A stretch of 64,000 nucleotides of DNA from Paulinella micropora (lineage: Eukaryota > Cercozoa > Imbricatea > Euglyphida > Paulinellidae). The stretch lies in NCBI GenBank assembly GCA_019918135.1, contig WBZZ01002125.1, positions 36,001-100,000 of the forward strand. Reading direction: 5' to 3'. Shown piece after piece: positions 20,779-31,728 of the stretch. The position numbers were made by a program, and so were the translations under genes. The notes beneath the pieces were generated by a model. The model searched no databases and was not told the origin of the DNA. It worked only from the letters and a program-made list of their open reading frames with translations. Positions within the stretch are counted from its first letter, which is position 1; the number at the start of each line of letters is the position of its first letter.

Positions 20779-23700
20779 TTAATCGGCTATATCATTAGTT
20801 AGATTATTATTTTGCTTTTCTAAATAAATCACCTTTTCCGCCATGTGTTGAAAAGCACTGACTAATATTGGTATAAAACTTGTATATGTTATGCCTTCAA
20901 GATTTCCATTTCCATCATCTGCTTTTATTCCACTTTCAGATACAAATTCAGGAAATATTTTTTTAACTTCATCAGCAATAAATCCGTGGTTCTTTTGTTC
21001 TTTCTTTTCGTCTGATTTCAAATAATATGAATAACAATTTATTTTCATTAGTTTCTCACAACGATCCCCGCAGTCTAATGTTTTAATATCTGATTTTAGC
21101 TTCCTGTCCGATGAGTTTGTCCAAGCACCATTGAGAGGAATATAATTATAACTGCCTGACGGCTCGCTTGTTGAGTTTGAAGTAGTCCAAGCATGAACCA
21201 AACCAGTTGAACCACAAACTACTCCATAATTCGTATATCCACCCGATTTCAAAAATATTTGTGGGTCGTTAGTGTAAGCAGGTCTTTTTCTTAATGTTAA
21301 AAATCCGCTGGATGATGTTGGGATGCTTAAATCTCCCGACGTATTAATGTTCATCGTCTCAGTGTAAGATATATTGTTTCCCACCGTTGTTCCTGAATTA
21401 TAATAAAAGGCGAGTTTTCCACCTTTTTGAATTAGAAAGTTTGAACCGCTGTGGCTTGATTTCCAGTTCGTGCCATCAAAATAAGCATCAAAACTTAAAT
21501 TGACATTATCATGCGACCAGTTCAATAATTGGAATGTTGGATAAGCATCCGCCGTTGTTATTGCTTGTAAGTGTGCCCCTCCGATATTACTCGCCGTTCC
21601 GTATAATTCTAAACCTGCCGTTGCTCCATTTGATGATTTTGTTGAGTTGCCTATGATTATCGGTTTGCCTAGTGCTGTTGTTATTTTGTCGCTCGTTGCC
21701 AATGTGGTTGTTGATATACCCGCATTTGCTGTTAATAAGCCCGTTGTGCTACTGATATTCATTGCGACATTAAACGATACATTATTCCCCACCGCTACTC
21801 CTGATTTATAATAGAAAAGAAGATTAGTGCCTTTTTGTATTAAAAAGTTAGATGTCGCAGAAGATGATTTCCATGCCCCTCCCGACACATAAGCATCAAA
21901 ACCTAAATTAATATCATTATGAGCATAATTCCACATTTGAAAAACTGGATACCCATCTGCCGTCGTTATTGCCTGTATATGCGGCCCCGCGGGATCGCTC
22001 GCAGTTCCATATAACTCTAATCCGCCTGTTGCTCCTGTTCCTTTTGTTGTATTGCCTATGATTATTGGCATACCTGATGCTGTTGTTATTTTGTCGCTCG
22101 TTGTTAATGTTGTTGTAGTCATGCCAGCAGTTGCCGTTAATGTAGTTCCCGTTATTGTTCCGCCATTTGTTATGTTGTTTGAGTTCATATCCAAAGCACC
22201 ATAAAACCGCATACCGCCAGCATTGTTAAAACGGACAACGAAGAACTTTTATTATCCAAAAGTTTTGAAACATAAAGTCCCGCCCCTTTTGCATCAAATG
22301 CTACATTCGTGAATACATAACCTCTTTGGTTCGCGGTTCCACTTGTAGCAGTATTTAGAGTAAATAAGAAATATTGATAATCACCTGATGTCTGTGAAAA
22401 GAATATATCTCCTCCATTTTGGTTTAATATCCTCGCCCCATTATATGTTATATTTCCACCATTAATGATAACTTGATTATTAAAATCGGCATTGTTCGTT
22501 AAAGTTAGATATTTTATCGTAGTGCTCGCCCCATTAAATGTTTTACTTCCTATTATGGTTTGGTCTGTTGTTAGTTTCACACAATTGTCATCCAGATATT
22601 GTCTATTTACCGCTTCATTCGCATATTTTGGTGCTCCCAGATTAAGAATCCGACTGCTATTACAATCTAAGCCAGTAGCATTAAACCACGAAACAATCGT
22701 CCCATCAATAATAAAACTTATTTTTTTCGCAGAAATTTCAAAGTTGTAATATGTTGCAGTTTTCATATCCAAACTAGCAATTGACCCGATATTACTGGTA
22801 GAATTGAAAACGATGAATGTGCCTTTTGTTGTTGAATTGATTGAATTTCCAGTAATTTCAACACCACTGGTATATGTCTTAATTCCTGCTATGGTTTGGT
22901 TTCCTGTTAGTTTCACATTTTGCCCGTCTTTTGTATCAACATAACTTTTATTTGCTCCATCTGTTGAAGCGGAAGGGTCGGCTAAGTTTGTTATTTTGTT
23001 GTTATTCAAACTTAATGATGTTCCAGTTGCGGTTATAATTAAAGTATTACCTGAATATAACTCTACATACGAACCAGTTATTTGTATCGGATACCAGGCA
23101 GCTGTTGCTGTTTTTTGTGCTGCAATCATTCCTATTTTTGTATCAAAGTCTATGCCGATACCATCAAAAGTAGTAGGATTGGATGAACCACTTACTTCTA
23201 AAGTTGATGTAAATTTTTTATTACCTGCTATGGTTTGGTCTCCTGTTAGTTTAACCACCGAAGTATCAAGGACAGAAACATCCACACCATCAACAAGATT
23301 AACATTTGTTATGCTTTGGCTTTTCATATCAATACCCGCACTAGCATTTATTATACTGCTAAATGTTTTAATTCCTCCTATGGTTTGGTCTCCTGTTAGT
23401 TTAACCACCGAACCATCAACTGCGAGATTAGCGAGATTAATTCCATTATATGTAGAAGCCCCTGAAATAGCAAAACCACCCATATTTAGTCCTCCCGTCA
23501 TACTAGCAGTGCCGTCTAATCTAAGAAAGGGTGGTGTGGTGTTTCTCCATTGCCCCGTGCTATAAATGAGTAATTGGTTATCTGCTGGGAAGCCTGTTAT
23601 TGTCACATCGCTGTGGCTATCTATGCTTCCACTCGCTGACACTTTATCATTATTATCTTGATGCTCAAATATCCATTCATCAACATCTTCCTTCCCATAC

Positions 23701-24231
23701 TAATATTGCCGAATTCATCCACATTTATCGGAAATGTTTTATTTACCCAGTTTATTGAATTATATGTTAGATGACTATTCATTGCTATTGGTGCGGTTAT
23801 AACCACATCTGAAAGTGTATCAATTGAACCAAGGGCTGTATTCTTCCATTTGCCTTCTACATCGTTGTAAGTTGAGTATTGTCCGCTCGCTTGTGCAAAT
23901 ATGTTTGTGTCTATCAAATTATATAAACTGGTTTGGTGCGGATTGGAAGTATTGCTTCTGTATTGAGTTGAGGCTTTGACTTCGTCATTATCCCTTACTC
24001 TTGCTCTGTATAGTATAAATTTTTTCCTTCTTTGATGTCTGTCGTTGACTTTAAAGCGAGACGTGTGTCAAATCGGTCGTCAGTGTAATAAAGATTTACG
24101 GGGTTGTCATCTTCTGGCACTCTGTCTGTATTCAGACCGACTATGTTTGTGTTGGTAAGGTCAAGGTTAAGTATATTTAGACTATCAACAGCCAACTCAT
24201 TAAGGCCGAGTAATGATTTATATTGCGACAT
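20779..24231 (-). pseudogene. Large fibre / receptor-binding protein with C-terminal S74 chaperone
   Basis: Four minus-strand frames (24231-23995, 23917-23621, 23642-22185, 22212-20779) abut and form one protein of about 1,150 residues, broken by three one-base deletions near 24,009, 23,690 and 22,235. The N-terminus has LYYTDDRFDTRLA and LYYTE, as in phage tail fibres. Next come four VKLTGDQTI-xGxKTF modules, then two tandem repeats of about 185 residues (each with SDKITTA, GLELYGTAS, ITTAD, NFLIQKG). The C-terminus is an S74 intramolecular chaperone domain (SDRKLKSDI, HGFIADEV, YTSFIPILVSAFQ), which trimerises phage fibres and cleaves itself off. A role in host attachment is inferred. Confidence 0.85.
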
Positions 24232-24383
24232 TGTATATCAAAGATTTTGAAAAATCTTTGAGCAAAATCTTTTTTGTTAAACTTTTTCTAAAAGTTTCAA
24301 TTAATTATTTTTTATTTTTTTTTTGTTAAATTATACTAACAAAAAATACAATTATTTTGTGTAATATCATTCGTCGGTAAACA
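24232..24383. promoter_or_regulatory. Divergent promoter region between fibre and 24384 gene
   Basis: A 152-bp AT-rich space between divergent starts. CAAAGATTTT and AAAATCTTTG form an inverted repeat at about 24,239-24,260 just before the fibre ATG (TATACAATG), the same dyad as at 20,120-20,143. Confidence 0.55.
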
Positions 24384-24902
24384 ATGCAGTCAAAAGAGGC
24401 TTCAAAAGAAAACTGGAAGAAAGCAGTTCAAGCAAACAGAGCAAATGCTGAACGTAGAAAGGACGAGTGGGCACGTGAAAGGCTTCGTAAAAAAGGAGAA
24501 TTAAAAGAAGCATCAGTGGAAGAACTTATTGAGACAGATGCTGAAGTTGGTGTTGCGAAAGAAATACTTAAAAATCCTGAGATTGAAGATGAATCAAGCG
24601 AAAGCGATAGCGAAATTGATATGTCTGAGGTTATTGCAAATCATATGCTTAGAAAGATAAAAAAGAATGCCAAAAAGCCCAAGAAGAAAAACACAAAGCA
24701 AGCACCACAACCCAAGAAGCCTGAGAATGACAGCGAAGAAGAAGAAAGTGAGAGTGAAGAAAGCGAGGATTATGAAACAACAGGAGTAAAACAGCGAGGT
24801 GGCACAAAACGAAGTGAAAAAATATCAGTTAATGTATATAACAATACACCAAAGAATAAAGAAAAAAGTAAGGAAGCAGAAAAGATATTTTTGAAATTCT
24901 AA
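24384..24902 (+). CDS. Unknown charged viral protein (172 aa)
   Basis: Intact frame. The N-terminus is helical and basic (KENWKKAVQANRANAERRK). The middle is acidic (ESSESDSEIDMSEVI), followed by a Lys/Pro stretch (KKNAKKPKKKNTKQ), another acidic block and a basic tail. Mostly disordered; no family seen. It lies upstream of the integrase on the same strand, separated by a dyad repeat. A DNA- or chromatin-contacting accessory role is only a guess. Confidence 0.65.
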   Translation: MQSKEASKENWKKAVQANRANAERRKDEWARERLRKKGELKEASVEELIETDAEVGVAKEILKNPEIEDESSESDSEIDMSEVIANHMLRKIKKNAKKPKKKNTKQAPQPKKPENDSEEEESESEESEDYETTGVKQRGGTKRSEKISVNVYNNTPKNKEKSKEAEKIFLKF

Positions 24903-25025
24903 TGATATTTTGTTCTGACTTCGTCATCAAAAAACATCGTCTGCGATTAAATAAAAATTAAATTAAAAAACGATGTTTTAGAATAAGCGAGAGTGCGTAG
25001 CACAAAGCGCAATTCTAAAATATCA
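24903..25025. repeat. Viral intergenic dyad repeat, copy B
   Basis: Best-preserved copy. TGATATTTTGTTCTGACTT, then AAAACATCGT (24931-24940) facing ACGATGTTTT (24970-24979), then GAGAGTGCGTAGCAC and AATTCTAAAATATCA immediately before the integrase ATG. The last block is also found, inverted, before the penton ATG. Confidence 0.9.
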
Positions 25026-25817
25026 ATGGAAGAACAGACAAAAACTGCCCAAGAATTATTTCGTCAGACTAAGCCAAGGACTAGAGGGACCACAATATGG
25101 GCTGAGAAGGTATTAGATATGGTTAATATTGATTTCATGGATATGAGTAAGGTTGCTACAAAAAATAAAAATTATAATTTTGCTCTTATTTAGATTGATA
25201 TTCATAGTCGTTATGCTTATGCGATACCTATAAAAAATAAATTTTCAACCACCGTTTTAGATGCCCTCAAGAAATTACCAAAGCCAAAAGCATACATATC
25301 AGACAATGGTGGGGAGTTTAAAGGTGCAGTTGGTGAGTGGATGAGAAATAATGGAATTGAACAATTTATGGTTGAAGTAGGAGATCATAATTCGTTAGGT
25401 ATTGTTGATAGATTTGTTAGAACACTAAGAGAAAGATTACATGTATTATGGGCTTTTAATCGTAATTTTGATTGGATAAGTTATATTGAAGATGTTGTTT
25501 ATTATTATAACAAGAAAGAACATTCAGCGATTAAGGCGGCACCAATTGATGTATTTAAAGGATATGATATTAGCCAACAACATAGATATGTTGATACATA
25601 TTTATTTGGTTTCAAAGAAGGAGACAGAGTTAGAAAGTTGAACAAGAAACATATTCTAGAAAAGGGAGGAAAGACTTGGAGCAAGCAAATCTACACCGTC
25701 AAAGCCCGTAAGAGATACCGGATTGTATTAACAAATGATGATATAGTGCCACCACGACATTTATTAAAGACTGATGCAACTGAAGAACCGGAAGAGACAG
25801 ATATTAATAAGAACTGA
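25026..25817 (+). pseudogene. INT: RVE-family (retroviral-like) integrase, one stop codon
   Basis: The frame from ATG 25026 is open to 25817 except for TAG at 25191-25193. The catalytic core shows the first Asp in VNIDFMDMS, the second in AYISDNGGEFKG, and LGIVDRFVRTLRERL at the third position, where most family members have Glu and this copy has Asp. After the core come YYYNKKEHSAI and a small C-terminal beta domain. It would insert the linear virus genome into the host with a 6-bp stagger, matching the GTTCAC duplication. It lacks an evident N-terminal zinc-binding domain. Inactive if the TAG is real. Confidence 0.85.
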
Positions 25818-25934
25818 AACAACTAACAAAAGAAAAACAAACAAAACATTTACTTAAACGAGAGGAGATAGACTCCGCCAACATCAGAACTTCTTCCAGG
25901 CAAAGGAAGAAAAAAGAAATAATGGACTTGTAGT
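25818..25934. other. Short intergenic spacer
   Basis: AT-rich sequence between the converging integrase and unknown minus-strand gene. Nothing recognised. Confidence 0.5.
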
Positions 25935-26457
25935 CTAACCCGACTTCTTTCGTTTGTCTTCGCAAAACTTTGTAAAAAGTGGTGGAGATTCGTTGTTGTA
26001 AAAAGGTTTCACTGCAGACCAAGAATGGAAGACACGAACCTTATACTCATCAACAGCGACGAAATAAACGTCGGCATCGCCGGGGCAAATCATTGAAATT
26101 GCCGCCTTTCGCGTGACATCATTTGTATCAGCCTCATCATATATTACGTTTGGTTTTGAGACATCATCGACAAATGATACATAACATTTCTTTCCTTCAC
26201 GAAACTTATCAACATTTTTTCCTTTCGATCTCTTTCCTCTAAGTTTATTGATCGGGCTTCTCGCGTTTCCTCTCTTTCCTTCAGCATCGGCCTACCAATA
26301 ATCACATTTGCTACTGGAAAATGAAACATCATATGTATATGAATACCTGATGCTTTTGGTCAGAAGGTACTTCGGCTGGCGCTTCTGCTGGCACTTCGGC
26401 TGGCGCTTCTGCTGGCACTTCGGCTGGCGGATTGTCGGGCTTCTTCTTTGGAGGCAT
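25935..26457 (-). pseudogene. Unknown viral protein with Pro-Ala repeats, decayed
   Basis: ATG at 26457 opens MPPKKKPDNPPAEVPAEAP with tandem AEVPAEAP repeats from a 24-30 bp DNA repeat. The frame then closes, and protein-like sequence resumes in another frame (YVSFVDDVSKPNVIYDEA, ICPGDADVYFVAVDEY, VFHSWSAVKPFYNN) to a TAG at 25935-25937, with one TAG near 26,292. A GT...AG pair near 26,320-26,352 could be a short intron, but it does not give a clean frame. No family recognised. GC content is higher than in neighbouring viral genes. Confidence 0.4.
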
Positions 26458-26689
26458 CGCACCTGCCCCACACCAAAAAGCACAAAAAAACATGTGTGGG
26501 CAGTGCCTTGAAGCCGTTTTTTTATGTTTCGTAAATAAATAATTTGTAAATAAATAATTTCGTAAATAAATATTTTTTTTTGAAATAACCAATAATAAGT
26601 GTGCTTTTATGTTGTAGTGAAATGTGTGTCGTGTTCATTGATGAGAAGTGAGCTGGTAGGCAGACAGCACAGATCACACAACTGTGTTT
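26458..26689. other. AT-rich spacer with GTAAATAAATAATTT repeats
   Basis: Three near-copies of GTAAATAAATAATTT lie at about 26,529-26,572. No coding signal otherwise. Confidence 0.5.
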
Positions 26690-27277
26690 TTACTCCACTT
26701 GGGCTTTCAATTCATTAAGATACAATTTATACTTAACTATCACATCATCAAATGTATCACCTTTTTCAATTAAATTACGTGCGTAATTTTCCTCTTGGCG
26801 AGACATTGGAAATTTATTTTTTCTAACCACTTTTCCAAAAATGCGATTTCTTTCTTAGTCTCTTTTTCTTTTCTAAGTCTCTGCCTCTTAACTTTTCTCT
26901 CTTCTTCCATTCGTCTTTTGTCTTGTTTTAGTTCCTCATCTCTCTGATAAACTGCTTCCAGTCTTGATTCAACATCGTTAAGTCTTGTTTCAATAATCTT
27001 ATTTTTTTGGACAAGTTTTTTTTCTTAGTTTCCAAAAATATTTTGTCCGTAATTTTTTTGTTTACTGTCTTGTCAGAATAATAATCAATCCAATTATTTT
27101 CTTCTCTTTCTACTTCTAATCACTCGCTATTTTATTAGCCTCTTTGGCTTCATCATCAATAAAGTTGCTCATCTCTTCAAGAAGAACTGCGAGAAAGTAG
27201 CCAAGACTGCGAAACGTCAAATATGTTTCTGTACTTTCGCACTTTGCGCAAAAAAACCATGTGATAACATTGCGCAT
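26690..27277 (-). pseudogene. Unknown viral coiled-coil protein, frameshifted
   Basis: From ATG 27277 the first block (NVITWFFCAKCESTETYLTF, FLAVLLEEMSNFIDDEA) runs to a stop near 27,116. Further blocks in shifted frames give ETRLNDVESRLEAVYQRDEE, a long basic coiled coil (MEEERKVKRQRLRKEKE), and a C-terminus ending at TAA 26690-26692. At least two indels in A-runs are needed to link them. No family recognised. It lies just downstream of the polymerase and on the same strand. Confidence 0.4.
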
Positions 27278-27506
27278 TGACTGAGGAGAAAAACCGAAAT
27301 CAAAGCAAGCACAATCCAAAAAATTTATTCGTCTCAGTCATGGTTAAGTGTGGTGTAATTAGTATGTTGTGGTGTTGTCAGTCATTGTCGCGGTTCAACT
27401 CTCACTGCTTATTCTTTATTATGCCTTTGCCTTTTTTTTTTTTCTCTCTTTTTTCATTTTTTGTAAATTCCTTTTTTTTGATATTTGTTTCAGACATGTC
27501 TTCAAC

Positions 27507-27552
27507 AAACATCGTTTTTTTTTTTTTTTTGCTTTACTTGCTATCGATGTTT
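27507..27552. repeat. Degenerate copy of the AAACATCG / CGATGTTT dyad
   Basis: AAACATCG (27507-27514) faces CGATGTTT (27545-27552) around a T-rich spacer, just past the polymerase stop codon. It carries the core of the viral dyad repeat but little of its flanks. Confidence 0.6.
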
Positions 27553-27585
27553 TATGAAGGCACAAAGTGCATGAATAAAATATCA

Positions 27586-30500
27586 TTAATAACCATATGG
27601 TAATGTTGTAATCTGGTTTTCTTTTAGTGGTTGTATTACTCTTTTTGTGTAAGTAAATGAAAATATCTTTTGTATGTGCTCAGACGATATTGTTTTGGTC
27701 TTTTTGTTTCTCGTAATTTTGATGTTGGTGTGTATGGTTAAATTTCCAGCCTCAGACACATTCTTTGCTATACACTTTTCTCCTTTTGTTTCCAGTAAGT
27801 CCTCTAATTCTTCATAGCCTTTTTTGATAATTCAGTGTCTTGTACTTGTAATCCATTGCTTATAATACTAAACATATTAACCAAGTTCAGTTCCTTACAA
27901 GTCTCGTAATTCATTGAGAAGCCTTTTAATTTCATTTTTGTAGTTCCGTCATCTAGTATGTAGCCGTAGGATTTAGGACATGCTCCAACAAATGTGGTTA
28001 TCTTTCTGCTTACCTTTGTTTTTTTATCTATCAATTCATCTGTCCATTGCCCCAGTAAATCTCCTGTCGGTATTGTTGTCTGTCCTTCTTTTTCATCTAC
28101 TGAATAAATCACACTATCTGTGTCATGGTATAATACTCTATTACCTAATCTGTCCATCATATCATATAATCTCATCTGTGCGTGTGCTGTAGTAAATAGT
28201 GCTACACAAATATTTGTATTGTATGGGTCTGATACTTTCTGGGTGTAGGTTGTAAGATAGTTCTAAGCATTCTTTGTTTATCACATTGATTGATACTTCA
28301 TTATTCTTTTTGTGGTTTAGTATTTTGTATAGTTCTGCTTCACTCCTTACTATTTTTGTTTGTGTCTTGTTGTTTTGTTGGCGAAGTTTTCCCCATAGTG
28401 AGTTTAGACAGAGTTTTGCCACAGCCCTTCTACCTTCATTCTTTTCGATCTTGCTTTTGTCTAATTTAATTTTCATCTTTTCTTCATAGTCCTTAATGTA
28501 GTTGTCTTTGTCTTCTTCTGTTATGACATTTGAAGGATAGCCACTTGATTCCTGTTTTACTCTTAGAAATGTCTTAATATATTCTTTGAATAGTTCCGTT
28601 GTCTGCTCGTTCCAATGCCATAATTCATAAGTTTTAATAAGTCTGTAGCTTTTTTGGATTGCTTTGTAAATAAGTGGTGTTGCCCATGTGCCTGTCAGTA
28701 TTTTGTCCTCGTCAGTGTGCTGACATTTGTCATGTAAGCCTTCCTTACCACATTTATTACATAGATAATACATCATCTTTCCTCTATCTTGACATGGAAG
28801 GACAGGGTGAATTAGTCCTCTAGGTGGCAGTATTTTTATTTTTGCTATACCAAATGCTGTTTTATTATTCAACATATCATATGCTTCTTTTCCTCTTATT
28901 GCTTGGTGGTGTTTCACTGGATAGGGGTCATAGTACATAACCGTCGGATAGAGAGAGCACACATCTATATACTTAGCATACTGATACTCACTCATTGACT
29001 TCCAGTATAGAGACAGAGCATTCACTCTTCCACCAAACATAGCATGTCGTGGATTGATTGTTTCTTGCTCAATTAATGTCTCTTCTATTGTGCCTTTGAA
29101 TTCTTCCTTTGTTCTTATCCTATTCCATTGACACCCCCATATTGTTATTAATTGACTAACTTCAGGATGTTGACTTATTAAAGTTTCTCGTAGTTTAGTT
29201 TCCTTGTATAGTTGCCCAAATGTTTTATTAACAGACCTTTCTCTATTCAGTTCGTTTCCATTAAAGCACTCAGGACAGCCGTGCAAATAACAACCATGGA
29301 ACTCATATGCCGTTTTTGTTTTCTCGTCATATCCATCTAAGTAGGCTTTCACACCTTTAGGTAAGTTTAGTATTTTTTCTTTACCATTTAGACCATGTTA
29401 AATTTTGGAATTGTCCTTTTTTTCTCTGTATGCTAACCATTCCACACACATACGACTTGTTTTTGCTTTGTCTGTTCTGTTTGTCGGTATGACTGCTATG
29501 CTGTTCTCAGGCATGTAGTTTGCTTTGAATAGTGCCATACATGTAGAGGCGATTGTAGTGTATTGAAATGGATCAATACCAAACTCCATAAATTGTTTCC
29601 TAAACTCAATACACCCCCGTCTTAGTATATCTACATCACTATGACAATATTCAATCATTTCTTTATTGAAATCAAATACTTTGCCTTTTTGCTCATCATA
29701 CCATTTCAGGAAATCCTCTCTTTTCTTCTTTGAAAATGAGTTATAGCCATAGTCATCTTTGTCTGGCATTTTCCCTATGTATGTTTGGTTGTCTGTTTTA
29801 TTGAAAAGTGAGGAAAATATCCTTTCTTTAATTCGGTAAGTCCAAAGGTATCTGGAAAGTCAGATAGAGGCATAGTAAGGAAAGATAGACTATCTATAAA
29901 TCTAATTTGTTCTTTTCCATTACCCATTGACATCATCATTATTTTTCCACCTTCATAGATTACAAATGGAGTTATGTCTTTTTCAATCAACCATTTCAGC
30001 ACAAATTGACAATCATACCCACGCGCATTATGTGCTATGAATGTACAACCCTTATGTTTTACACCCAACGCCCACTCACAGAATTGTTGAATGTTTTTAT
30101 GTATGATTGGTGTGCTGTCGGAGGGGGTTTCACCCCCTACCATACCCCCACCTTGTTCGCCAAGGGTTTGGAAAGGGGCGGGGCCCTTCCATCGAAATAT
30201 TGACTTTCTGAATGATTGATAATATGTATTCCCGTCTCTTGATTTGCTTCAAAATCAAAGAATACATATTTTGTTGATGGTGCGTGTATGACTTTTTTCT
30301 TTATCTCACATTGGTGCCATAAAGGTTGTAGTTCTTTGCAGTTCCTACATTTTTCATATCTACATTTATGTTCTCCTTTGTATGTCTTAGCACATGTGAT
30401 ACATTTTTTCTTTACATCACACAACTCATTTTGTTTATGATTGTTGAAGCATTCATCATTCGGAAACTTTCCATTACACTCATGGCAATTTTTCCATTTT

Positions 30501-31624
30501 GAAATATTGTCATATCTTTTACATCCCTCGGTTAGACAAATATTACATTTGAATTCACATGCGTGATTATGTTCGTATCCCTTCATACATTTCTCGCAAA
30601 AGTTTCGTTTTGATAAGAATGCTTTCATACTTGTTATGGTGTCGTAATGGTTCATTGTTTTTAGTATGTATATATATTTTTTGTCCTTCATCTCAGTCTT
30701 ATATACGATTTTGTCTGGATATTCAACAATAACAATGTTGTAGTCTATATGTCTAGCAAACTCACTAATTTCAGAAAGCCCGCACAAATCTTTCATGACA
30801 CCAGCCTCCTCATGTAGTTTGTTCGCCAGTTCGTCTTGGATTCTGCGTCCGTCCTTGATTTGTGAATACTTTTGATGCTTTTCTATTTTTGCCTTTGCTA
30901 CAACTATTGCCCTTGCCAAACATATATTGTCGTCATTGTTTATTCGTATTACACCTTTCTTTTTATACATGTCTGTTTCTGTTATTGCTTTCAATCTTGC
31001 TCCTCCTTCTGGCATCCTTACACCCACAAAATTGAAATCAATAAGTTCCATTGTTGCTCCTTCTTGGTCTATATAGTTTTCGTCGTTTGATTGCAATATA
31101 GATTCTAATGTAGTCAGTATATCTTCCAAATTGAAATCTTTTACTTTAATTAATTTTTGGTTTTGTACATTCCAAGTCGAAGGAATAGCACTAATACGTA
31201 TTTGTATTAAGTCATTGTCTTTGTAAAGTGTTTTAAAGTCTTCAATTATAGATCCGATCATGCCTATGATACCCTCTAATGGAAACTTTTTCACTTTTTG
31301 AGACATTGATTTACTTAATTCAATAGTATATACAGATTGCCCCACAGGTAGTTTGTGTTCAGTATCAATCCTTATCAGTTTATAGCCATTGAAATCAATT
31401 ACTTGTGGTTCAACATATTTTCGTTCCCTTTGTTTTTGTTCAGGTTCAGAATAAAACCTTTCAGGGTCCGATAGTGCTCCCCTCGTAGTTGTTATGTCGT
31501 AAAACCTACTACCATTTGGCTTTTTCACATACAACTTGTTTTGCCTTATTTGGAATGTTATATTCGCCCCTCTGAGTTTGTCTAGGTTCCATGTGTGCCC
31601 CCCGTAGTCAATGGTGTTCGACAT
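27586..31624 (-). pseudogene. polB: Protein-primed family B DNA polymerase with several lesions
   Basis: Start at ATG 31624 (MSNTIDYGGHTW), end TAA 27586-27588, about 1,345 codons. The N-terminal 350 residues include INNDDNICLARAIVVAKAKI, then a cysteine/histidine-rich region (CEKCMKGYEHNHAC, CKNCKEL-like pairs), as in Polinton polymerases. Exonuclease motifs: DFEANQET, FIAHNARGYDCQFVL, YCHSDVDIL. Polymerase motifs: DVCSLYPTVMYYDPYPV, KLCLNSLWGKL, and YHDTDSVIY with the catalytic DTD. Lesions: a GC-rich palindromic module between Exo I and Exo II (30120-30191), one-base changes near 29,798, 28,250 and 27,827, and TAA at 29398-29400. All catalytic motifs are otherwise intact. Confidence 0.9.
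30120..30191. repeat. GC-rich palindromic module inside the polymerase exonuclease domain
   Basis: On the coding strand: TGGAAGGG...CCCTTTCCA, AAACCC, GGGGGTATGGTAGGGGG, TGAAACCCCCTCC, 72 bp. It matches the 15331-15390 module, except that the terminal hairpin loop is in the opposite orientation (TGAAA versus TTTCA). The reading frame ends inside it. Confidence 0.85.
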
Positions 31625-31728
31625 ATATTGATTGGAATATATTTTTTCCAAAAACTATTTTTTATTTATATATAAATATATATATATATATAATATTATC
31701 TTATCTTTAATATGAAATTAATTTTTTT

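Noticed and set aside
26292-26457. A clean spliced viral gene with a 33-base intron at about 26,320-26,352
   Set aside because: GT and AG borders exist, but exon 2 would begin with TAG in the exon 1 frame, so splicing does not repair the gene.
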